Part shown: one piece after another, positions 10,390-20,789 of the stretch | How positions within the stretch are numbered: position 1 is the stretch's first letter | How the letters are laid out: each line of letters starts with the position of its first letter | NCBI GenBank assembly: GCA_963691815.1 | Contig: OY829645.1 | Coordinates: 2,976,001 to 3,040,000, forward strand | Direction: 5' to 3' | Origin: Echiichthys vipera | Lineage: Eukaryota > Chordata > Actinopteri > Perciformes > Trachinidae | DNA: 64,000 bases | Notes under the pieces: model-generated | The model's database searches: none | Told to the model about the DNA's origin: nothing | What the model saw: the letters and a program-made list of their open reading frames with translations, nothing else | Translations under genes and position numbers: made by a program

Positions 10390-10638
10390 AATGACAGCTC
10401 TGCGGCAGCGACTCCGGACCCCATGGTGGACTCCTGTTTGGTGGGTGAGTCCGAGTCTACGGCCTATGTTATGGGACTGGTAGAGGGAGTTGATGTGACT
10501 GTGTTAATTGACTCTGGCTCTACTGTTTCTTTGATTTCCGAGGAGTTCAGGATGTCCATCCCAGCTTTACGTAAACGTGTGTTGAATACCCAGTACATGT
10601 ATGCACGTGCAGTGAATGGACAGTTATTGGACACTTAA
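10390..10638 (+). pseudogene. Gypsy-2 aspartic protease
   Basis: An open frame contains STAYVMGLVEGVDVTVLIDS-GSTVSLIS. The IDSGST motif is a retropepsin active site of the DSG type. It lies after gag and ends at a TAA at 10636, well before the polymerase, so the flap and C-terminal half are out of frame (a GRSYGQTVHVV-like piece follows near 10670). Confidence 0.7.
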
Positions 10639-10741
10639 GGCACGGCGGCCCTCCCAATACAGCTGGGGGGCAGGTCTTATGGACAAACTGTACACGTTGT
10701 GCGGGGGGCTACACGGGCTATTTTGCTAGGTTTTATCGCCA

Positions 10742-11420
10742 GTGAAGAATGGACGCACTGTGGCGCCGACTGACCAGGAACTGAAACTGCGCCCTGGGTC
10801 TCACCTGGGGGTATTTCACCATGTCAATGACTGTGACATTCTCACCCCTGCAGAGGATTTGGATTTTCAACGGGGGGATGCACCTGAGGTAACGGATTGT
10901 CCGCTGTCCGACGATCAGAGGCAACAGCTGCGGACCTTGCTGGGGAAACATCAGGGGGTGTTTCGGCCATGCACGGGGTGAGACAGGCAACTCCAACCTG
11001 ATCACACCACATTCAAACAGGTAACCACCCTCCAATAAAGCGGCGGGCCAACCGTACCTCCCCTGACAAGCGAAAGGAAATACACAGGCAGGTCCAGCGC
11101 CTTTTGGAGGACGGCGTCATCAAGGAGCGCTTCAGCCCATGGTCCTCTCCTGTGGTTCTTGTAAGGAAGAAGAATAATACGTGGCAATTTTGTGTTGATT
11201 ATAGGGGCCTCAATGCTGTGACAATAAGAGATTCCCACCAACTGCCGTGTGTCGATGATACACAGGTTTTCACTCGGAGCTCCGAGCAGCTAGTCTACGC
11301 CTGAATGCCAAGAAGTGCCACCTGGCCCGGGATCATGTGGTCTTCCTTGGGCATGTCATCTCGGCTGAGGGGCTTCGCCCTGACACCAAGAACATGGAGA
11401 AGGTAAAGTCATGGCCTGTG
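10742..11420 (+). pseudogene. Gypsy-2 reverse transcriptase, palm deleted
   Basis: 10742-10981 is the pre-polymerase segment (VTDCPLSDDQRQQLRTLLGK). 11104-11270 is the start of the polymerase: DGVIKERFSPWSSPVVLVRK followed by QFCVDYRGLNAVTIRDSHQL. After a VDDT stretch near 11260 the reading jumps directly to LNAKKCHLARDHVVFLGHVI at 11300-11370, the region after the catalytic YxDD box. The palm with its catalytic Asp pair is missing. A stop near 10981 and further shifts are also present. Confidence 0.8.
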
Positions 11421-11999
11421 CCTAGATGAGCTACACAGGTGCATGCCTTCCTGGGGCTCTGCTCCTACTACAGGAGGTTGGTGAGAAGTTTTGCCCAGCG
11501 GGCCGCCCCCCTCAGTCACCTTACGGGGAAGGATGTCGCGTTTCAGTGGACTGCAGATTGCCAGGAGGCATTTGAATTTCTGCGGGACGCTCTCTGTGCT
11601 CAACCTATAATGTGTCACCCAGACTTCACTCACCGTTTTGTTCTATACACAGACGCTTCCCAGTTAGTGACAGGGGCAGTGTTGGCACAAGATGCTGACG
11701 GTCTGGAGAAGGTGGTGGCTTATGCTAGTCACCCCCTCACGGCAACTGAACGATGATGGTCTATGTATGACAGGGAGCTGTGGGCGATAGTGTGGGCTGT
11801 TCCTCATTTTAGGCACTATTTGGGTCTTCGCCCCTTCACCGTTGTTACAGATCAACGTCCGTTGTTGGGCCTTCGACGGCTTACCATTGATAATGACAGA
11901 ACGGCCCGCTGCTACCACTGGGCCCTGGAACTGGACCCTTATGATTGGGTAATCGTGCACAAGATTGGGAGTCAACACACTAACGCGGATGCTCTTTAA
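11421..11999 (+). pseudogene. Gypsy-2 RNase H
   Basis: Starts in AFLGLCSYYRRLVRSFAQRA, the usual connection motif, and continues through DCQEAFEFLRDALC to FVLYTDASQLVTGAVLAQ (catalytic Asp). A TGA at 11755 breaks the frame just before YDRELWAIVWAVPHFRHYL (Glu region) and VVTDQRPLL (Asp region). It ends with SQHTNADAL followed by a stop. Catalytic positions are mostly conserved, but the domain is split by one stop. Confidence 0.8.
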
Positions 12000-12606
12000 C
12001 GCAGACCCGACCTCAGTGCGAGCTGACGAACAATGACTCCCCGGTTGCTACCCCCGCTCTTGTGCACAAAGGTACCCAGACAGTCATGGATAATGACCCC
12101 AACACTGTGTACGCCATAGAGACTCCCACTTCCACCATGACCTCTTCAGAGGCCCCTGGCTCTAGCCCCAGCCCCCATTCGCCTTCTAACCACCAGGCTT
12201 GTGTGTGGCTCCAATGTCAGGGAGCTCCAACAGAGTGACGCTGACATTAGACATGTGGTGGCCTGGCTGGAGGCAGGTCAGAGACCCCCTAGGTGGAGGT
12301 TGAAGGATGCTGGTCGGAGTTTAAGGAGACTGTGACACGAGTTTCCCCGACTGGCTTTCAGTGATGGACTGTTGTGCAGGGTTGTTTGGCTGTCTGAAGT
12401 GGGACAAACAACACAAGTTGTGGTCCCCGCTGTCTTGGTCCCTGAGGTCCTCGGAACGGGTCTTGGCACGTGCCCAAGGTATTTATTATTGGCCCACTAT
12501 GTACAGTGATGTTAAAGCGTGGTGTGATCAGTCTTACGCCTGTCAAAGGAGGAAGTCCCCAGTTCCCCAACATCATGCTCCTATGTAGGAGATTAAGCCT
12601 ACTTTT
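12000..12606 (+). pseudogene. Gypsy-2 linker and integrase N-terminal domain, damaged
   Basis: Linker sequence with frequent stops. Around 12230-12590, pieces in different frames resemble a Gypsy integrase N-terminal domain: a DIRHVVAWLEAGQRPPRWRL stretch, a DGLLCRVVWLSE stretch, and a VKAWCDQSYACQRRKSPVPQ segment holding the CxxC part of the zinc site. The His pair is not clear. Element sequence ends at about 12606, where the insertion begins. Confidence 0.6.
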
Positions 12607-14122
12607 GTTATGGCTAAAATATATCAGTCACTGAATTAATTATGAATTAACTCGACTCGTTAAAATTTAGGATTTATTTTACCTCGAAGTAAGGGCACCA
12701 TACCAAATTAAGACAGGATGTTTATTAAACTTTGGTGAAGGTTTAATACCTGTTATTTAAGTAATTGATTGTTAAATTTTATCAGTCTCGTCTTGAACGT
12801 GTTAATTCGTACCACAGCCTTATCAGTGACCAACACTTTCTGTACAGAACGGAAGACTCTCACAACGACGTAAGGTTATAAACATTTGTTTGACTACCTA
12901 ACAAAGAGAATACAGGACAGTGCAACACTGAATAGATAAGTGAAAAAGGGTTAAATGTGGATATGAAAAAGTTTAAGACCAGAGTGATTCTGACCTACAG
13001 GCTGACATATAATATTACTGGCGGACCGAAACTGGTTCTAATTAAACTGTCAACAGAACTCGGATCAGAATTTAACTGTCACCAACATTTAACCAAGAGT
13101 TGCATTAAAAGGCCAACCTTACTTTGCCGTTGATATTACAGTCGCCCTGGCGTCTTACAGTACCGATGCAGGTTCGTAGGTCCGCGTCCCGGTGTTTGGC
13201 GGACCTTTGTTCTGGTTCTGTAGACTGGGTCAGCTGCACGGTCAGATCTGCGGGCCTCGTCTGCTGCCGTCCTGACTTGAATTCAGCTCTTTAGGTGGCT
13301 TGCCTCTGGAGGATGTTTGTGGGTTGACAAAAATTCTGACTGGTTCTGAACTAGAGTTTGATGCAATTTGTCGGCCAGACAAAAAGGAAAAGACGGCACG
13401 AGGGGTTTTACTATACTTAGGAAAAATAGAGAACATGTCGTTTGCGCGGTAAAAATAGATTAATAAAAGTAAATACTTAAGTAAGAAAACAACGTCTCTT
13501 GCTAACTTTGGGTTAACAAAGTTAGACAAAAGAACAAAGGGAACGAAGAGTGGAGAAGAGATAAGTGCAGGAGGTGAAGTAACAGGGGGGGGGGGTTAGA
13601 GGTGCAGAGGTGCAGGAGAAAGTTGCAAAGTGAGAGAGAGAGCAAGAGACAGCAGTCTCTTCATTTTCTACTCAGGAAAGGAGGGGTCTCGGTTTACCCA
13701 TCCCTTTGGCTCTGAGCGAATCAACTGCTTTTTACGCCGGAATTCTAATTCTAAGATTATTATTAAGCTTTCTGATATCAAATTTAACCAAAATCTTTAG
13801 GCAGACAACATATACAGATACTACAGATCATCACATTCTCCTAGATATAGTGGCGGGCCTATTATTAAAACACAAAATATTTCAGGAATTTAGACAGAGA
13901 CTTTGCACTTCTGAAACCACATAAACATAATCACAACAAGAAACAAATAATGCATATACTGTTACACACTTGCAAGAATGTCTTTGAACAGCCAGTTGCA
14001 ATGAAACATCGAACTTTAACTGTTTTCCAACTTCTACACAAAGTTCAAAGTTAAGATTTTATTACTGAAAGTCCCTCTGTCTCCCAACAGAGCACGGCTC
14101 CTCCGGTTTGAATTGTTGAACA
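12607..14122. mobile_element. Unclassified 1.5 kb insertion in the Gypsy-2 integrase
   Basis: It interrupts the integrase between the zinc-binding segment and the second half of the core. Its ends read TGTTATGG... and ...TTGAACA, compatible with TG...CA LTR ends, but no target-site duplication is visible. About 40 codons of integrase core expected here are also missing. The inside holds an 11-G run near 13586-13596, a purine-rich GAGAGAGAGC stretch and a minus-strand AATAAA near 14060, but no protein motif. A solo LTR of a long-LTR retrovirus is possible. Another repeat or a deletion-associated insertion is equally possible. Confidence 0.45.
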
Positions 14123-14737
14123 GTGGCTGAACGTCTCTTTCAGGACTACATATTGGTTCATGGTGTGACGGAAACGCTGCACACAGATATGGGGAGACAG
14201 TTTGAATCAGATGTGGTGAAACATTTGTACAGGCTGCTGGGTTTGAAGAAGACTCATACCACTCCATATAATCCAAAGTCTGATGGTATGGTGGAAAGAT
14301 TTAATAGAACACTTATTGACCAGCTGGCTAAAACGCTCTTGTCATGTGAGGGAGAGTGGGACTCTTTCCTTTTGCAGGTTGCTTTTGCATACAACACCAG
14401 TGTACACTCCAGCACCGGGTTAACGCCTTACTTCCTCACACACGGCAGGGAGGCCCGGACGCCGGTGGATGTGGTGCTGGGCCTGCTGGTGCAAGGCAGG
14501 CCAGTAGATGGGTCGCCAGAGGACTTTGCTGGTTCTCTTCTCAGCTGCTTGGACAGTGCTTTTAGTCAGACAAGGGGTAACAATATGGCGGCAAGCAGAA
14601 GGCAAAAGACTTATTATGATACCAGGTTGAGGCATGAACCAAATGAGGTTGGGGACCTTGTTTGGTTGAATGACCCCACAGAGAGCCATCGTAAACTGGC
14701 CCCCCACTGGAAGGGACCATACTTGGTGCAACGGTGA
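14123..14737 (+). pseudogene. Gypsy-2 integrase core (second half) and C-terminal domain
   Basis: A 205-codon open stretch reads AERLFQDYILVHGVTETLHT-D, then PYNPKSDGMVERFNRTLID with the catalytic Glu, then FAYNTSVHSSTGLTPYFLTH-G. It ends with the GPY/F-type segment LVWLNDPTESHRKLAPHWKG-PYLVQR. The first catalytic Asp region is lost at the insertion. Only a single stop separates this from the tail at 14738. The open frame lies directly after the insertion; its first Met is only an internal residue, not a real start. Confidence 0.85.
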
Positions 14738-15076
14738 ATGGACAGGGATGATGAGGTTGGGGTCACCTATCAGATTAGTAGCCCATTCGGGGAAGAGCCT
14801 CCTCTTCAGACTGTCCACTATGACAGGCACTACAATCTGCCTGTGGCCTTTACCTTGGAGGGCCCGTCTAGGAACCTTCTCGCCCCTTTCCCGCCCACTG
14901 CTCTGCTGGAGGATGCTGCCACGCCTGGTAGCCCTGCAGACGGGTCCCTCTTTGATGAAGGCGTGGATTGCGGTCGTGGCACAGGCTTAGGAGCTGCCGG
15001 TGGTCCTGACCAGGCAGTTGCCCCTCAGAGGCTGGTAGGTCGTCGAGACCCCCTGCTTGCTTTAGGGACTATGTGA
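14738..15076 (+). pseudogene. Gypsy-2 polyprotein C-terminal tail
   Basis: Follows the integrase after one TGA stop in the same frame. It reads EVGVTYQISSPFGEEPPLQT, then a Pro/Gly/Asp-rich tail ending at a TGA at 15074. The composition fits the variable C-terminal extension after the GPY/F domain. No chromodomain is apparent. Confidence 0.6.
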
Positions 15077-15216
15077 TGGAGTGACTGTTTATACATTCCC
15101 ACGTTGACTGGCTCCCTGTGTTTAAGGGGGGGTTGCAGGTATGTTGTTATTTTGTGTTTGTGCTTCTATATCTTCTTCCATGTGTACTGAGAGATGTAGA
15201 CATTCTCTACTGTATG
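15077..15216 (+). other. Gypsy-2 non-coding 3' region
   Basis: Between the end of the polyprotein and the polypurine tract. A G-run occurs at 15126-15134 and a T-rich stretch follows. No open frame of interest. Confidence 0.5.
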
Positions 15217-15345
15217 GGGGGGACACATGTGAGAGTGGGGCGCGGGTGTGACATCAGAGAGATGCGACAGGGGGTTGTTGTTGTGTTCACGGGGGAAAAA
15301 CGGTTGATAAATGGAGTGTGTTGCTCAGCTCCAAAGTTAGATTTA
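15217..15345 (+). repeat. Gypsy-2 polypurine tract and 3' LTR
   Basis: GGGGGGACACA immediately precedes TGTGAGAGTGGG at 15228. The LTR start matches 9511. The right end is unclear; similarity to any known part ends near 15345, before repeat R1 begins at 15361. Confidence 0.6.
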
Positions 15346-15360
15346 AAATAATAATAATAA

Positions 15361-15840
15361 TACACCAACGGGGCATTTTGAGGGGTACAGAATGAAAGTA
15401 TTGCTTTTCCATAAAAATATATTTATTCTGAATAAATATTTTAATTTTTTTGATGAGTTGAGACAATTACTTCCTCTCCTGTTCTGTTTTCATTGTAGTA
15501 GCTAATAGGGTTGGGCGTTGCTGGTTGCCAGGGTTGTCTGTTGTTGGGTGCAGCTACTGTAGGCTGGCACTGGGTGAAATGGAGTTTGCCAATCCTTAGC
15601 TGCTTCGGAGCCTCAGTGCAGGGGGCATTATTTGTCCCAGCAGCTAAGTGACCGGAGATGGGCAAAAACCAGAGTCAATATAGGCCAAGCATTCACTCCA
15701 TGGACTGAGAGAAAGGAGTTCAACGGCATTAAAACGCACGCCCAAATGGCAGCGGTTCTCCTTGATCGTTAACATCACTTTCATCTTTACTTAGCTGGAA
15801 CGGCTAACGCTAACGGCTCACGCTAACAGTCAGTCAAACT
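15361..15840 (+). repeat. Repeat R1, copy a (plus)
   Basis: About 480 bases colinear with the reverse complement of 44835-45275. Shared landmarks are ACGGGGCATTTTGAGGGGTA at the left, CAGGGTTGTCTGTTGTTGGG in the middle, AAAAACCAGAGTC followed by TATATAGGC-like sequence, and TCATCTTTACTTAGCTGGAA at the right. In both places a Rex1-like LINE fragment follows in the same direction. R1 may therefore be the LINE 5' untranslated region, or part of a recurrent composite. It is non-coding. Confidence 0.8.
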
Positions 15841-16122
15841 CCTCTGCAATACTTGTTTTTATGGTGTGATTTTCCGGACGGAATGGGTTCAAACAGATTC
15901 ATGATCTTCGAGAGATGCTGAGGACGGGCAAGGGACAACCACAGGAAGAAGCTGGAGGCCAAACTCCAACAGAACAGTGTGAGGGATGTGTGGGCAGGAA
16001 TGAAGCACCACATCACAGGGATGAAGGGGAAAGACAGGCAGACATCTGGGAGCCTGGATCCAGCTAACTAGTATAACCAGTTTTTCAACAGGTTTAGCTC
16101 ACCTCCTGCTGCCCCTTCGATG

Positions 16123-16123
16123 C

Positions 16124-16174
<51 letters not shown>
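16123..16174. repeat. (C)18(AC)17 microsatellite
   Basis: An uninterrupted C-run at 16123-16140 runs straight into an AC repeat to about 16174, inside the LINE linker. G-runs on the opposite strand could form quadruplex-like structure. Confidence 0.9.
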
Positions 16175-16178
<4 letters not shown>

Positions 16179-16391
16179 CCTGTCCCGAACGGCCTGACCC
16201 TCCCCCAGCGATGTCCTGTACAACACCTCTCTATCAGCAGTTTGCCTATCAGCCCCATTTAGGAGTCGATGACGCCGTCATCTACCTGCTGCAACGAGCC
16301 CATATGCAACTGATTTCTTTGATTTCTCCAGTGCTTTCAACACCATTCAGCCTCTGTTTATGGGTGAGAAGCTGCGGGTGGTGGGTATAGT

Positions 16392-16515
16392 GCCAAATCA
16401 TAACAAAAGTTATCTCAGGACAGAGTAGGTATAGACCACACTCTGTGACTTATTTGTGATTTACACAGACCCAACAATTCCCCCATTGAGTACGGCGACA
16501 GAAAAACCTTCGCTA
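16392..16515 (-). repeat. SINE/LINE tail-type repeat, copy 1
   Basis: The reverse complement matches 43470-43602: GATTTGGCACTATAAATAAA-like end, GATAACTTTTGTTATG, then TTTACCTAGTTTGT-like sequence. This GATAAC...ATTTGGC...TAAATAAA end is the 3' tail type of a fish retroposon. It interrupts the LINE reverse transcriptase. Confidence 0.65.
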
Positions 16516-16744
16516 TAACAGGCAGGAACGTGGAACAGACCCAGCTCTATGGAGGACGACCATCTGTCTTGACGGTTGGGGAGGAAGAAAAGAAGAGAGA
16601 AAGAGAGAAAAGACTAACAGATGGACAGAGAGACCAAAACAGACACAAATGTAGACCACAAAAGTAACAGTAACTATAACAATATCTATAGCAATGTGAA
16701 TATTACTTAGATGTTATGGCAGTTAACATAGCAAAGCATAACAT

Positions 16745-17169
16745 AGAAATCTAACACCAAGGCTGTGTACAAGAAGGGGATGAGCAGACTCTATTTCCTG
16801 AGGAAGCTGAGATCCTTCAATGTGTGCAGCAAGATGTTGGAGATCTTCTACCAGTCGGTTGTTGCCAGCTCCATTTTCTCTGCTGCTGTGTGTTGGGGCA
16901 GCAGCATCAGAGCCAGTGACACCAACAGACTTGATAAAATCATCAAGAAGGCTGGCTCTGTACTTGGTCTCGGGCTGGAGTCTTTTGAGTCTGTGGTGGA
17001 GAGGAGAATGCTGAACAAACTGTTTGCCATCATAGGCAATGATCAGCACCCTCTCCATCACACAGTGACAGACAGCGGAGCACCTTCTCACACAGACTGC
17101 TCCAGCTCCGCTGTCAAGGCACAGATACAGGAAATCTTTCCTGCCACATGCCATCACACTGTACAATAA
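16745..17169 (+). pseudogene. Rex1-like LINE reverse transcriptase C-terminus
   Basis: An open stretch reads YKKGMSRLYFLRKLRSFNVC, then VVASSIFSAAVCWGSSIRAS, then LDKIIKKAGSVLGLGLESFE. This C-terminal block is repeated with about two thirds identity by eye in copy 2 (43605-44165, minus). It ends AQIQEIFPATCHHTVQ and a TAA, with the last part out of the normal frame. The start at 16765 is only an internal Met. It has no catalytic residues. Confidence 0.75.
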
Positions 17170-17170
17170 C

Positions 17171-18478
17171 AGTTTAACTGTTCAAAACAATACAATCGGA
17201 AGCACCTTATGTTTTTTCTCACAATCTGTCCACTGCACGTCAGATTATTATGTTTACATTTGGACTACAATAAGACCGCTTATTTATTTAACGCTAAAGT
17301 TAGAGCAACTTCCTGTTTATGGCTTTTGGCACGAAATGGTTGCCGAGCCATTACCCAACATTCACAAAACATGCATTGTATTTCCCTACATCAAGTGTAG
17401 AACGCGCAATGTAAGTTTCATGTAAATCGGTTGATATTTCCTGTTGCCAGTAGGTGGCGCTGTGTCTGTTAGTCGGTATAGGCATGTTCACACTAAAAAC
17501 TGCTGGGCTATTACATCTACCCAACCACTGGCTTATGAAACATTTTACCCATTATGGGTTATTTATATGGAATTTGGGTTATTTTCAGCAACTCTTGAGT
17601 CAAAATCCATCAACCCTACATACATCGGTTGACTCAGCACCTGGGTTGTTTGTGCTTCAAACGTCATCACATCATCACCTCCACCAGAGTCAAAGTCCAC
17701 CATATTTACAGCCACACACCGAGCACTCATCGCAGAAGAGATCCAGTGAGCCAATTAAATAATAAAAGGTGTGTGCACACTACAGTTCTAATTCACACTG
17801 TCTGTGTTGCGCTACCTACACATATGGTAGAACAATGTATTTTAAAAATAGAAAGGTCTACAAGAAGGAGTCAGCAGAGACGTCTCACAGCCATCAAGGG
17901 GAATTTATTGAATCAAGTTTAAACACATTCATCACAGAGTTCCAAGATTCCAAATTCCAAGTGTCCCTTAACAGAACTTCCCCTCTTATACTGATGTTCG
18001 TGTGCTGACAACGTTTACACGCCCCATCAGGTCTTCCCTAAACACAGTCATACATTTACAATCAGTAGAGTCTACTTTTTGTCCAGGCTTCATCATGCCC
18101 AAATACAGTTCTATTATTTTCTAAACAGAATGTGTGCTTTTCAAGCCTATGTCCCCAGTACACGGGGACCTCGTCCTGTTATTCACCTTCTCAATCATGT
18201 TTTCTTCCACACACATTACATGGAAGTAGTAGTAGTAGTATCTTTATATTATCGAGGCTAGTTGGTTGGTAACAACGTTACAACGTAGCTAGCCATTTAA
18301 CCGTTGTCATGGTAGCACGGTCTTTGGTATGAATAATATTATTGAATTAATGGCACAAGGTCATAATGCCCATTGGCATGTGGTCATGTTTATTGAGTTT
18401 TCCAGGCTAGTTTGCTAGCTAGCCTGGTCATTTGACAGTTAGCTTATTTACTAGCCAACAGACTGTCAGTTGTTTTGC
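17171..18478. other. No gene seen; scattered repeat-like DNA
   Basis: Short open frames only, none with motifs. 17410-17465 (TGTAAATCGGTTGATATTTC, then CCAGTAGGTGGCGC) resembles the start of the dispersed repeat at 40190. A TAG microsatellite lies near 18225-18240. Confidence 0.4.
17447..17460 (+). promoter_or_regulatory. CTCF-like core motif
   Basis: CCAGTAGGTGGCGC fits the vertebrate CTCF core CCASYAGRKGGCRC. A second match in the same direction is at 40193. Motif match only; occupancy is unknown. Confidence 0.4.
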
Positions 18479-18480
18479 TA

Positions 18481-18698
18481 GCCGGTGTTTCAGTTTAACT
18501 GGTGATCGTGTTAACTGGTGACTTTAACGTTTGACTAAAAAGGACTTAAGAGTTTATTCCTTTTCATCTATCTTAAATATCTAAGCTTGTGACCATTTAT
18601 ATAAGTTCAATTTGTTCAGAAGACGTATTAACCTTTCATAACGTATTAACCTTTCGTAACATATCTTAACGGGTCACCAGTTAAACCGAAACATCGGC
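18481..18698. mobile_element. MITE with about 28-bp terminal inverted repeats and TA target duplication
   Basis: The left end starts GCCGGTGTTTCAGTTTAACT. The reverse complement of the right end (18671-18698) starts GCCGATGTTTCGGTTTAACT. Including the flanking TA, 26 of 30 positions match. Both ends are flanked by TA (18479-18480 and 18699-18700), suggesting a Tc1/mariner- or PIF-type target preference. It has no coding capacity. An internal direct repeat of TAACTGGTGA lies near the left end. Confidence 0.7.
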
Positions 18699-18700
18699 TA

Positions 18701-19824
18701 TAAATGAGGGCGTTTGTTTTTCCTGAAGCTTTTAAATGTGATTTGCGAAGGCTTCACATAGTGTTTGACTGATTTAAAGTATGAAAAAAATGTAAGATAA
18801 CCTGATATGTCCGGCTAAATGTATTCATGTGCATTTATTTAAGTAATATGGTGACCCACAATAGATACTGTGAGATGTTAACGGTTACTAGTTCCAGTTG
18901 ACAGCTGGTTGACTAGAGTTTCAGTGCAGTTGATGTAGTTGACTTGACGCATCTCCCTTTCCTGTCTCTTCACCTCACTCTCAGATTTAAAATATATGTT
19001 ATATATATGTTTTCAATATGAAACCAAGTAGCGATTTATCAAATCTATGCTATATCTCCTCGAAATGGTGGGTTCATATGTTGTAGATACAAATAACGTT
19101 TTATTTTCTATTTTATTTCACCGTTATATAAGATAAATTTCTTATTTAAAATGGCGGCCTGGCAAACAACAGGGGCCACTTGAGTAAAAGTGAGATGGGC
19201 TATGAAATTGATAAAACAACGGCACTAAAAAACAGACAGAAAAACAATACTCAATAAAAGCAATATGAAGGGGGGAAAACATAGTGGAATATGTTAAAAT
19301 GGCAATAAAAAGGGTAATTTTTCCTCAAATTTGGTCATCTCAGGACTTATAGATAAGACATAATATAAATTGGGTTGCAATGGCTGTTATCTTTACATTG
19401 AATTACATTTTGCTGCTAAAACAAGTGATGTTAGCTGGGTGGAGCGCGCAGGAGGCAGGGCATGTAGCAGAAAGTACGTTGCAGACGTTGCTGTGCCTTT
19501 GATTTTCCGGACTATTTTGGCGTCTGCCCTCAATGTAGTGATAGTGATCATTTGTACAGTCATGGCGTTGTCTGCATTCCTTTTTTGTAGAAATTCTTAT
19601 GAAATATAATTTCCTCTTTTTTTTTCCAATAGCTGCCATGTAATGTGTCAAAGTGACTACAATAGATGAATGGGGCACATGCCTTTTGTAGGCTTTCAGT
19701 TCTTCATTCTATTTTGTAATAACAAATGATGGAATATGCATTTTTATTACCCATACATTTTTGATGTGTGTTCCTCTGTTGTAAAATAAAAGATGGCTTT
19801 GTGATTTCTAATGTTGTCTTTCAG
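18701..19824. other. No gene seen; possibly intron of the 19.8 kb exon gene
   Basis: AT-rich DNA. A moderately GC-rich patch at 19430-19520 has short open frames without motifs. The end (TTTCTAATGTTGTCTTTCAG) is a good splice acceptor for the exon at 19825. Confidence 0.4.
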
Positions 19825-19934
19825 AGGAGGGGAGGGATGGGGAAAGTTTTCTTCTTTTAGACGAGGCTACCATCCACCAGTTGATCCCAAGAGCTGGCCC
19901 TAGACTGAAGTTACTCAAAAAATTGAGAGGACTT
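19825..19934 (+). CDS. Candidate exon encoding the end of a SAM domain
   Basis: Flanked by an acceptor (GTCTTTCAG|AGG) and a donor (CTT|GTAAGT), 110 bp. One frame reads EGRDGESFLLLDEATIHQLI, then PRAGPRLKLLKKLRGL. The LLxLDEATIxxLIPxxGPRLKLLKKL pattern is the last two helices of a sterile alpha motif as found in SAMD3-like proteins that are multiplied in fish. The SAM start would be in an upstream exon not recognised here. The exon at 24083 may be part of the same gene. The intervening 20.8-22.3 kb belongs to a different, transposase-like family, so this gene has either been invaded or is a fragment. Confidence 0.5.
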
Positions 19935-20789
19935 GTAAGTAATTAAGATCAGTGTAGACATGAAAAGCTCTGTTCTTCAGTTTTCTGCACACTGTTATTT
20001 CTGACTATTTAATAGTTTCTTTGGGAAGAATGTTTATACCTGCTTTAAGTGCAAAAGGCAAATTTCAGGGTGTATCAAGAGTCTTTTTATGCATTTGCGT
20101 GCAGTACACCATGAAAACTCAGCATCGGCACATTTCTAGTGTAGTGAATTTGGTTGTGCAGTCGGGGTACAATAAATGCAGGCTTTATTTCTGACACTCT
20201 AATACCCTCTTTAGACAGAGCGATAACTCAACAGGCTATTAAACTCTAAACTCGTCTACATTGATAAGAAACAAAGAAAACAATCACGGCAAGAAACACC
20301 AAACAAGTCAATTGAAAACTGCTCCCGAGGGAGGAAAGGACAACAGGCAAAAGTTACACTGATCTGACTAATTATCTATGAAAAGTTCACAAAAGAAAGT
20401 TACTCACAAGGTGGAAAAAAAAAAAAGGTTACAGACAAACTATGCTGCACAGAGCTAATTAAACTACAACTCAAAAAGGCACTATGAAATTAAACTAGTC
20501 AGCAGACCGGTGACACAGGAGGAAGGGCACGTGAGAGGATTACTTTTCAAAATAAAACGTGAATTTTACAAGACAAAAAACCCAAGACAGGACACCTCTT
20601 GTGTGACCTTCTTGATGACCCCTTGGAAGGTCCAGCCCCACCTGTTGATGTACATAATGTTGAAATGCTGAATGCGGACATGGAGCCAGCAGGGAGATGA
20701 GGAAGTTGAGGAGGATTGGGATGGGGCCACGGGTGTGTTCTTGCTTGGTTGGAATGAAAACCTGCAGCCACAGTGTGTGTGAACTAGAG
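19935..20789. other. Intron-like or unexplained DNA
   Basis: AT-rich, with an A-run near 20419 and short open frames. 20700-20790 is moderately GC-rich. No motif-bearing frame was found on either strand. Confidence 0.35.

Larger units (their letters stand above)
9511..15345 (+). mobile_element. Gypsy-2: Ty3/Gypsy LTR retrotransposon, plus strand, inactive
   Basis: The start TGTGAGAGTGGG recurs at 9511 and 15228. Between them lie a primer-site-like TGGTGGCAGCAGTG, gag, a retropepsin, reverse transcriptase, RNase H and integrase, all on the plus strand. It differs clearly from Gypsy-1 in protein sequence and LTR. The reverse transcriptase palm is deleted and the integrase is split by a 1.5 kb insertion (12607-14122). 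The two elements lie tail to tail or head to head around 9.4 kb without sharing an LTR. Confidence 0.85.
15890..17170 (+). mobile_element. Rex1/CR1-like LINE, copy 1 (plus), interrupted
   Basis: 15940-16075 encodes the linker (KLEAKLQQNSVRDVWAGMKH), matching the third copy at 63860-64000. Around 16250-16390 lies reverse transcriptase sequence (QFAYQPHLGVDDAVIYLLQR). 16745-17169 is the C-terminus. The endonuclease and the catalytic palm are missing. A tail-type repeat in minus orientation sits inside at 16392-16515. Clade naming is by resemblance to Rex1-type fish LINEs. Confidence 0.75.

Noticed and set aside
14420..14830. 136-codon minus-strand frame
   Set aside because: Antisense of the Gypsy-2 integrase C-terminal domain.
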